The notes below the pieces were generated by a model. It saw nothing but the letters and a program-made list of their open reading frames with translations. It searched no databases and had not been told where the DNA came from. A stretch of DNA of 15,078 bases from CAMDWQ01 sp964497635 (GTDB lineage: Bacteria > Omnitrophota > Gorgyraeia > 2-02-FULL-51-18): the NCBI GenBank assembly GCA_964497635.1, contig CAZCDB010000038.1:1-15078 (forward strand), read 5' to 3'. This document shows, piece after piece, positions 1 through 4,825 of this stretch (positions are counted from its first letter, which is position 1; each line of letters opens with the position of its first letter). The translations under genes were made by a program, and so were the position numbers.

Positions 1-227
1 CCGGGTTTGGTGAGAAGGGTGATGATTTCTTTGTAGTCTTTTAAAAGCTGGGCCAGAGGAAAAGAGGCGCTCTCGTTTAGCGCGGCGAAGAGTGGCTTGT
101 ATTTTTTTTCAAAATCCAGCGCTTTGGCCTGGGCTAGCGCTAGATCTGTTTGAATTTTTGGATCCTGGATGGAAGCGTAAAGATCGGAGAGATCCCAACG
201 AACATTTTTAGCAAAATTTTCTGACAT
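1..227 (-). CDS. pepF: Oligoendopeptidase F-type M3 peptidase, N-terminal part only
   Basis: The minus-strand frame starting at ATG 227 stays open to the window edge and gives 75 residues beginning MSENFAKNVRWDLSDLYAS, followed by a helical stretch. The WDLSDLY opening, then a DP-containing turn and a long amphipathic helix, is typical of the N-terminal domain of M3B oligoendopeptidase F, a cytoplasmic zinc peptidase that degrades short peptides. The zinc site (HEXXH) would lie outside the window, so activity cannot be judged. The start is supported by AAGGAG just upstream of the ATG (complement of 232-237). It lies 15 bp after the slyD stop on the same strand, so the two are probably co-transcribed. 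The family call rests on the N-terminus alone. Confidence 0.72.
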   Translation of the reverse strand, partial: MSENFAKNVRWDLSDLYASIQDPKIQTDLALAQAKALDFEKKYKPLFAALNESASFPLAQLLKDYKEIITLLTKP

Positions 228-242
228 AAAACTCCTTAAGTT

Positions 243-710
243 TTAATGAGAATGTCCGTGCTCACCGTGGGCGTGGCCATGTTCGAGTTCCTGTGCGGTG
301 GCCTCACGCTGTCCTGTGATTTCTACGTCAAAAGTCAAATCTTCTCCGGCTAGAGGATGATTGCCATCCAAAGTCACTTCGGTCTCTTCGATCTCAACGA
401 CGGTAAAAATGGGAGAATGTTGGTCTGCGCCTCCACGGAACTTGTCTCCGATTTTTATTTCTTTAGAAGGAAGGGCGGACTTTGGGGCTTTAATGATCAA
501 TTCTTTATCTTTTATTCCATAGGCGCTGGCCGCAGCCACTTGAATTTTTTTCTTATCACCAACGTTTAATTTTAAAACTTCAATTTCAAGCCCCGGGATG
601 ATTTGTCCGGCGCCTTCCATAAACGTCAGAGGTCCACGCCCCTCCGAAGAGTCCAGCTTGTTTCCGGCGGTGTTGGTTAAAGTGTAGTGAAAAGATAATA
701 CGCGTGGCAT
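243..710 (-). CDS. slyD: SlyD-type FKBP peptidyl-prolyl cis-trans isomerase
   Basis: This is a 155-residue FKBP-fold prolyl isomerase and chaperone of the SlyD class, expected in the cytoplasm. The FKBP part is split by an insert-in-flap domain (about residues 66-118). The hallmark GNHPLAGEDLTFDVEI segment (about 116-131) closes the domain. The C-terminus has six histidines in twelve residues (144-155), ending HGHSH, like the metal-binding tails of SlyD proteins that handle nickel. I chose ATG 710 because the protein then begins MPRVLSFHYTL, as family members do, and an AGGAG lies a few bases upstream. The same frame stays open to 842, but that extension reads as non-family sequence and overlaps the divergent gene's start. 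It is followed 15 bp later by the peptidase gene on the same strand. The role in metallocentre assembly is inferred from the family and the His tail. Confidence 0.9.
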   Translation of the reverse strand: MPRVLSFHYTLTNTAGNKLDSSEGRGPLTFMEGAGQIIPGLEIEVLKLNVGDKKKIQVAAASAYGIKDKELIIKAPKSALPSKEIKIGDKFRGGADQHSPIFTVVEIEETEVTLDGNHPLAGEDLTFDVEITGQREATAQELEHGHAHGEHGHSH

Positions 711-749
711 GGGCCTCTCCTTTTTAAGTTTCAGATAGGGTAACATCCA

Positions 750-763
750 ACAGCTTCGGTTGT
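750..763 (+). other. Short UUCG-capped hairpin in the divergent intergenic region
   Basis: In the 131-bp region between the divergent slyD and small-protein genes, ACAGC (750-754) pairs with GTTGT (759-763) across a TTCG loop, giving five pairs with one G-U. If transcribed on the plus strand it would lie in the leader of the downstream operon. No convincing -35/-10 pair was found in this interval on either strand, so its role is unknown and it may be chance. Confidence 0.25.
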
Positions 764-841
764 CGAATGAAATGGCTGGCTCCAATCCTCTAGACAAGAG
801 AGAGATTACGGAGTAAGTTAAGAAGTGTTGAGGAGAAAACA

Positions 842-1078
842 ATGAACGGTTCAGCGTTTCTATCCCAGGATTTTATGAGGAAGATAGCTCACTGCCTCGA
901 AGAGGAAGAGTTGGATATTTATCTTTTGCTCATTTACAGCCTAAGCTCGGATGATATGAATTTTTTTGAAGAAAAAGACCGTCAGCGGGTACAGGAGATT
1001 TTTAAAATTCTTACCGAGGATACCAAAAGGCACTCGGAACTTTTGAGATTGATCGTAGAAACAGGAACACACGAATGA
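842..1078 (+). CDS. Small half-ferritin-like helical protein A
   Basis: This 78-residue, all-helical protein has no signal peptide or membrane segment. It reads as two helices: the first has a run of acids (Glu20-23) followed seven residues later by Tyr27, and the second has Glu59-Asp60-x-x-x-His64. That E-x6-Y then acid/His layout resembles the two-helix encapsulated ferritin (EncFtn) type, where dimers form the iron site. However, the usual ExxH glutamate is threonine here (Thr61), so its metal site may be altered. The start is well supported by AGGAG at 831-835, six bases from ATG. Its stop overlaps the next start (ATGA), so it is translationally coupled to a related protein. It opens the operon leading into nrfHA. 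The gene call is firm; the ferritin link is inference from motif spacing. An alternative is an unrelated four-helix-bundle partner. Confidence 0.75.
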   Translation: MNGSAFLSQDFMRKIAHCLEEEELDIYLLLIYSLSSDDMNFFEEKDRQRVQEIFKILTEDTKRHSELLRLIVETGTHE

Positions 1079-1299
1079 AAAGAAAATTTTATAAAGAGCT
1101 TTGGAGTGAACGTTTTGTAAAAATGCTTCGCTTGGAAGAGCAGAGCGTTGTGGATTACCAGGCACTTCTGGACGAAATCCAAAAAAATCATCCCGGACAT
1201 GCGATGGTCCCTCATTTGCAGAGATTGGTGGGGGATGAGAAAAAACACGCCCTATTAGTCAAGGAGTTGCTAACAATTTTGGAGAGACAGGTCGTTTAA
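1075..1299 (+). CDS. Small half-ferritin-like helical protein B
   Basis: This 74-residue, two-helix protein is related in layout to the gene before it. Helix 1 has Glu21-Glu22 and then Asp27-Tyr28. Helix 2 has Asp54-Glu55-Lys-Lys-His58, a proper ExxH ferritin-type metal motif. The Glu-x6-Tyr ... ExxH pattern is the one I recall for encapsulated ferritins (EncFtn), which are about 90-110 residues and assemble into a ferroxidase from paired half-ferritins. The ATG overlaps the previous stop (ATGA), indicating coupled translation, and the stop is one base before the GTG of nrfH. There is no signal peptide, so it is probably cytoplasmic. An iron-binding or oxidising role is inference; no encapsulin shell gene is visible here. 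Ordinary rubrerythrin-like or uncharacterised helical proteins are the alternative. Confidence 0.78.
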   Translation: MKRKFYKELWSERFVKMLRLEEQSVVDYQALLDEIQKNHPGHAMVPHLQRLVGDEKKHALLVKELLTILERQVV

Positions 1300-1300
1300 A

Positions 1301-1753
1301 GTGAAGCCTCTTGAGTGGCTGGTTTGCATCTTGTTGGGCTTGATGATTGGGTCAGGCTTTTATACATTTAAATATGCCAAAGGCCTCTCTTATTTGAGTA
1401 ACGATCCTAAAGCGTGCGTCAATTGCCATGTGATGAACGATCAATACAATTCTTGGACCAAGTCGAGTCATCGCCAGGTGGCTGCTTGCAACGATTGTCA
1501 CATTCCTCACCAATTTCCAATGAAATACATCGCCAAGTCCATGAACGGCTGGAACCACTCCAAGGCTTTTACCCTGCAAAATTTTGAGGAACCCATTCGC
1601 ATCAAGCATGACAATTTGGTGAATTTACAAAAAAATTGTGTAGAATGTCATTCAACCCTTGTGAGTAACATCCAGGGGCATGAGCGCGCTCTGAAAGGTC
1701 AAGCGCGTTGCACGGAGTGTCATCGTTCTGTGGGACATATGAGCATCGACTAA
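1301..1753 (+). CDS. nrfH: NrfH, tetraheme NapC/NirT-family quinol dehydrogenase
   Basis: This 150-residue membrane-anchored tetraheme cytochrome c oxidises menaquinol and passes electrons to NrfA in the periplasm. An N-terminal signal anchor (about residues 6-25) is followed by the NrfH signature GLSYLSNDPKACVNCHVM. Four heme motifs are visible: CVNCH with the Met two residues later that ligates heme 1 in NrfH, CNDCH, CVECH and CTECH. The length is typical for NrfH. The start is GTG at 1301, one base after the preceding stop, with a purine-rich GGAGAG 14 bases upstream; no better start is in frame. nrfA begins one base after its stop, the standard nrfHA order. Heme attachment requires a cytochrome c maturation system that is not in the window. 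Confidence 0.95.
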   Translation: MKPLEWLVCILLGLMIGSGFYTFKYAKGLSYLSNDPKACVNCHVMNDQYNSWTKSSHRQVAACNDCHIPHQFPMKYIAKSMNGWNHSKAFTLQNFEEPIRIKHDNLVNLQKNCVECHSTLVSNIQGHERALKGQARCTECHRSVGHMSID

Positions 1754-1754
1754 A

Positions 1755-3122
1755 ATGAAAAAAATATTTTTATATCTTCTGGTTATTTTCTTTACCGCTA
1801 TCTTTACTGCGGGAATTCTAACCCTTCTAATGAATATCCGGGACCGCAAGGAAGAAGCCAAGCATTCTCACGTGGATGTTGTGGAGTTGGATGAGTCCAC
1901 AACCGATCCGAAGGTCTGGGCCCGTAATTATCCTCGAGAGTATGACGGATACAAAAGGACGGTGGACCAGGAGCGTACTCGCTACGGGGGGAGTGAGGCT
2001 TTTTCAAAGCTGGATGAGGATCCTAGCTGGAGACGTTTTTTTGACGGCTATGCGTTTGGGGTGGATTACCGTGAGGAGCGTGGGCACGCCTATTCTCTGG
2101 AGGATCAGAAGGAGACTCTGCGTACCAAAGAATTTAAGCAGCCCGGCGCCTGTCTTCAGTGCCATGCCGGCGGGATGAAGCATGTGTATGAGAAAGTGGG
2201 GAACGGAGATATCCAAAAAGGTTTTGAGGCGGTGTGCAAAATGCCTCTCAAGGAGGCTTGGACCCATGTCCAGCATCCGATCTCCTGCGCGGACTGCCAT
2301 GATCCCAAGACGATGGAGCTTCGCGTGACTCGTCCCGGGTTTATGAACGCGATCAAGCTCGTCAAAGAAAAAGAAGAGGGGATTAAAAACTACGACGTTA
2401 ATAAAATGGCAACCCACCAACAGAAGCGCACTTTTGTTTGTGCCCAGTGTCATGTGGAATATTACTTCAAAGGGGAAGAAAAGCTTCTCACTTACCCATG
2501 GCATAAAGGGCTCAAGGTTGAAGACATAGAAGCTTATTATGATGAGGTAGGTCACGTCGATTGGAAACACAAAGAAACCGGAGCCAAGATGCTTAAGGCT
2601 CAGCATCCGGAATTTGAGATGTGGAGCCAAGGGATTCATGCTCGCAGCGGCGTCTCCTGCACGGATTGTCATATGCCCTACAAGCGCGAGGGGGCGCTGA
2701 AGGTCACAGATCATCACATTCGTAGTCCGCTTCTCAATGTTTCTAACGCTTGTCTGCAGTGCCATCATTTTTCTGAGAAAGAAATGGTCACTCGTGTTGA
2801 AAAAATTCAGGATCGCACCAGAGCTCTCTTGGACCGAGCCGAGGCCGCGGTGCTTGCTCTGATGGACGCGGTGAAGGAAGCAAAAGCAAAAGGCGCTACA
2901 GAAGCGATGTTGAAAACCGCATTGGATTTTCACCGAAAAGCGCAGTGGAGACTGGATTTTGTATCAGCCGAGAACTCAATGGGCTTTCACGCGCCTCAGG
3001 AAGTAGCACGCATCCTAGCGGAGGCGATTGACTACGCCAGACAGGGTGAGCAAATTGCCAAACTACTTGCCGCCAACCCCTCGATCGAAAAGGAAGTTAA
3101 AGACTACTTGGCAAAAGAATAA
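1755..3122 (+). CDS. nrfA: NrfA, pentaheme cytochrome c nitrite reductase (CXXCH catalytic-heme variant)
   Basis: This 455-residue periplasmic enzyme reduces nitrite to ammonium with six electrons. An N-terminal hydrophobic anchor (residues 4-26) precedes the catalytic domain. Five heme motifs are present: CLQCH (133-137), CADCH (178-182), CAQCH (229-233), CTDCH (302-306) and CLQCH (333-337). The first is the catalytic-heme position, where most NrfA proteins have CXXCK; here lysine is replaced by histidine. Likely active-site residues are Arg123 (in LRT), Tyr236 and His295 (in GIH). The calcium-site residues Glu235, Tyr236, Lys281 and Gln283 (in KAQH) are kept. A helical C-terminal region typical of NrfA dimers follows the last heme. 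It is co-transcribed with nrfH, one base apart. Cys161 is a lone cysteine that does not fit a heme motif. The assignment is firm; activity of the CXXCH form is inferred from family members known to carry it, such as Campylobacter. Confidence 0.95.
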   Translation: MKKIFLYLLVIFFTAIFTAGILTLLMNIRDRKEEAKHSHVDVVELDESTTDPKVWARNYPREYDGYKRTVDQERTRYGGSEAFSKLDEDPSWRRFFDGYAFGVDYREERGHAYSLEDQKETLRTKEFKQPGACLQCHAGGMKHVYEKVGNGDIQKGFEAVCKMPLKEAWTHVQHPISCADCHDPKTMELRVTRPGFMNAIKLVKEKEEGIKNYDVNKMATHQQKRTFVCAQCHVEYYFKGEEKLLTYPWHKGLKVEDIEAYYDEVGHVDWKHKETGAKMLKAQHPEFEMWSQGIHARSGVSCTDCHMPYKREGALKVTDHHIRSPLLNVSNACLQCHHFSEKEMVTRVEKIQDRTRALLDRAEAAVLALMDAVKEAKAKGATEAMLKTALDFHRKAQWRLDFVSAENSMGFHAPQEVARILAEAIDYARQGEQIAKLLAANPSIEKEVKDYLAKE

Positions 3123-3124
3123 AC

Positions 3125-3212
3125 TGGCGGAGAGACTGGGATTCGAACCCAGGAGCCCTTTCAGGCTACACGCTTTCGAGGCGCGCGCATTCGACCACTC
3201 TGCCATCTCTCC
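3125..3212 (-). tRNA. tRNA-Ser(CGA)
   Basis: On the minus strand an 88-base class II tRNA folds cleanly. The acceptor stem is GGAGAGA with TCTCTCC, and the D-arm GCA/TGC encloses GAGTGGTCGAA. The anticodon stem is CGCGC/GCGTG with loop CTCGAAA, giving anticodon CGA, which reads UCG serine. A long variable arm (AGCC...GGGCT) fits tRNA-Ser, and the T-arm is CTGGG-TTCGAAT-CCCAG. The discriminator is G and CCA is encoded. Its 3' end lies two bases after the convergent nrfA stop. A likely promoter is at 3294-3320 on the same strand. Confidence 0.97.
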
Positions 3213-3216
3213 TAAA
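3200..3216 (-). repeat. Direct repeat copy 1 (5' end of tRNA-Ser)
   Basis: These 17 bases cover the first 13 bases of tRNA-Ser plus the four bases before it. They recur at 3269-3285 with one mismatch, in the same orientation, 69 bases away. Confidence 0.8.
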
Positions 3217-3268
3217 TCTTTGAGTCAGAATTACTTCTCAAATGGCGTCCCGTGCGCTTTGGACGGGG

Positions 3269-3285
3269 CTGCCATATCTCCTAAA
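3269..3285 (-). repeat. Direct repeat copy 2 (tRNA 5'-end remnant upstream of the tRNA)
   Basis: On the minus strand this reads TTTAGGAGATATGGCAG against TTTAGGAGAGATGGCAG at the tRNA, 16 of 17 identical. The bases after it do not fold into a second tRNA. It falls at the start of the predicted tRNA transcript. It may be the scar of a lost tandem tRNA copy or of an insertion at the tRNA. Confidence 0.75.
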
Positions 3286-3293
3286 GAGAAAAT

Positions 3294-3320
3294 ATTATAG
3301 CCCATTTGGAGTGAGGTCAC
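3294..3320 (-). promoter_or_regulatory. Putative sigma70 promoter for tRNA-Ser
   Basis: On the minus strand a perfect TATAAT (complement of 3294-3299) lies 15 bases after GTGACC (complement of 3315-3320). Transcription would start near 3287, giving about 75 bases of leader before the tRNA 5' end. The -10 is strong, the -35 is partial and the spacer short, so confidence is moderate. Confidence 0.5.
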
Positions 3321-3353
3321 TACGGCTTTTTCGAAGTGATTTATGCTTGCCGG

Positions 3354-3380
3354 TTGCATTTGAAAAAATAGTGTTATAAT
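3354..3380 (+). promoter_or_regulatory. Sigma70-type promoter for the 6S-like RNA
   Basis: TTGCAT (3354-3359) and a perfect TATAAT (3375-3380) are separated by 15 bases. The seventh base after the -10 is G3387, which also begins the proposed closing stem of the RNA. It may also supply transcripts reading into rarA. Confidence 0.65.
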
Positions 3381-3386
3381 TAAGTT

Positions 3387-3572
3387 GCCTGGGATGCGCG
3401 TGGATCATGAGCGTTTTTATAAGCGCGAATCCAATGTTAATTCAATCAGGGAGCTGGCTAGGATGCCGGTGAGCTAAACTTACTCCATGTAAGGAAGCCT
3501 AAAGGTGGTCCCGAGGTTCCCGCCCTAGTGAAAACGAGGGTTCAGCACTTCCGACGCGGCAGCACGGCATCT
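3387..3572 (+). ncRNA. ssrS: 6S RNA (SsrS)-like RNA, 3' end lost in assembly gap
   Basis: A structured RNA of at least 186 bases follows the TATAAT at 3375-3380 and contains no credible coding frame. The two ends pair: GATGC (3393-3397) with GCATC (3567-3571), and CGTG (3399-3402) with CACG (3563-3566), with only G3398 bulged. Inside, GGGA (3449-3452) pairs with TCCC (3509-3512), GGCT (3456-3459) with AGCC (3496-3499), and CTTAC (3479-3483) with GTAAG (3489-3493) as the apical hairpin. CCCT/AGGG (3523-3526 and 3537-3540) makes the small hairpin typical of the 3' side of the 6S central bubble. Segments AGCCTAAA, AGGGTTCA and the GCGGC...GGCATCT end resemble E. coli 6S from memory. 6S RNA mimics an open promoter and binds the sigma70 RNA polymerase holoenzyme in stationary phase. 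The last few bases fall in the N run. Confidence 0.8.
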
Positions 3573-3672
3573 NNNNNNNNNNNNNNNNNNNNNNNNNNNN
3601 NNNNNNNNNNNNNNNNNNNNNNNNNNNNNNNNNNNNNNNNNNNNNNNNNNNNNNNNNNNNNNNNNNNNNNNN
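3573..3672. other. Assembly gap (100 N) between 6S-like RNA and rarA
   Basis: A run of exactly 100 N, matching the second run in this window in length, suggests a placeholder for a gap of unknown size. It removes the 3' end of the 6S-like RNA and the start of rarA. Confidence 0.9.
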
Positions 3673-4784
3673 TAGCGGTTCGGATGCGGCCTAGCTCTCT
3701 CAAGGAGTACGTGGGGCAGACGCATATTTTGGGGCCGGGAAAACTTCTTACGCGGGCGATTGAGTCAGATCGGATTTCCTCCTTAGTTTTTTATGGGCCG
3801 CCGGGGACGGGGAAGACGACTCTGGCGACGGTCATTTCAAGTGAAACCCAATCTTTTTTTGAACCGCTCAATGCGGTGACCAGTAATGTCGCCGAAATTC
3901 GCAAAGTCATCGATCAGGCTAAAAAGCGTTTTGAATTAAAAAATCAAAAGACCATTCTTTTTATTGATGAGATTCACCGCTTCAGTAAATCCCAGCAAGA
4001 TGTTCTCATGCCGGATGTGGAAAAGGGGAATCCGATTTTAATCGGAGCCACCACACACAATCCTTTTTTCTCTATTGTCTCAGCGCTTTTGTCACGATCT
4101 CTTGTGTTTGAGCTTAAACCTCTTTCCGAAGATGAAATCTTATCCGTACTAAAACGAGCTCTTGCGGATCCAGTTAAAGGCCTGGGTTTGCAAAAAATCA
4201 AGGCCGACGAAGAAGCTTTAAAATTTTTGGCTAAAATTTCGGATGGGGATGCCCGGAGAGCCCTCAATGCGCTTGATCTGGGTATTAGTACGACTAAAAT
4301 AGAAGAAAGTGGGACCCTTTTCACCCTAAAAATAGCCGAAGAGTCGATACAAAAAAAGTCATTAGTCTATGATAATGAAGGAGATGGACACTATGATACT
4401 ATTTCTGCCTATATTAAGTCCATGCGGGCGGGTGATTCGGATGCCGCCGTTTATTATCTGGCAAAAATGATCTACGCGGGTGAAGATCCTCGCTTTATTG
4501 CCCGGCGCCTTGTCATTTTTGCGGCTGAGGATGTGGGCAATGTGGATCCGCAGGCTCTGATTTTGGCCAATGCCGCGATGCAAGTGGCAGAATTTGTCGG
4601 AATGCCGGAGTGTCGAATCCCACTGGCGCAAGCCACGATCTATGCGGCGCGTGCTCCGAAATCAAAAGAGGCTTATTTTGCGATCGAGGAAGCTTTAAAA
4701 AATATCAAAGAAGGAAGAACTCTTGAAATTCCGGATCACCTAAAGAATAAGAGTATCAAAATCCCCACTCATTCCTTGACATAA
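3673..4784 (+). CDS. rarA: RarA/MgsA-family AAA+ ATPase, start in gap, short C-terminus
   Basis: The visible 369 codons (first full codon at 3675) encode a replication-recombination AAA+ ATPase related to clamp loaders and RuvB, which acts at stalled replication forks. In visible numbering: RMRP and VGQ near the start, Walker A GPPGTGKTT (41-49), Walker B ILFIDEIHRF (94-103), sensor 1 GATTHNP (124-130), arginine finger in SALLSRS (136-142), and sensor 2 GDARRALN (191-198). The MgsA-type C-terminal helices are recognisable (AAEDVGN, ARAPKSKEAY). E. coli RarA starts about 17 residues before RMRP, so roughly 20 codons are hidden in the gap. The protein ends about 12 residues after IPDHLKN, whereas relatives continue about 70 residues with a GYG...Y.Y.H motif. 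I found no frameshift that restores it. An apparently longer frame starting at 3528 runs through the 6S-like RNA and the N run and should be ignored. Confidence 0.9.
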
Positions 4785-4802
4785 CTCCTTGATTTCTATA
4801 AT
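4776..4802 (+). promoter_or_regulatory. Promoter of the efflux operon, overlapping the rarA stop
   Basis: A perfect TTGACA (4776-4781) and a perfect TATAAT (4797-4802) are separated by 15 bases; TAATAT at 4799-4804 would give 17. The -35 lies inside the last two codons of rarA. A start near 4809 leaves only about 17 bases before the tolC-like ATG, with no Shine-Dalgarno sequence. No other promoter was evident before the four efflux genes. Confidence 0.7.
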
Positions 4803-4825
4803 ATTAAATAAATTTATACAATTTG

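Noticed and set aside
711..842. A 44-residue N-terminal extension of SlyD
   Set aside because: The added residues do not resemble the family, overlap the divergent gene's start, and the ATG at 710 has a good Shine-Dalgarno.
2004..2933. A 309-residue minus-strand frame opposite nrfA
   Set aside because: It is the complement of a clear multiheme gene and has no recognisable domain; the long frame is a codon-usage shadow.
3028..3300. A plus-strand frame covering the nrfA end and tRNA region
   Set aside because: It overlaps the nrfA C-terminus in another frame and runs antisense through a well-folded tRNA.
3528..3674. An N-terminal extension of RarA starting at 3528
   Set aside because: It reads through the 3' part of the 6S-like RNA and the 100-N gap; the true start lies in the gap about 20 codons before RMRP.
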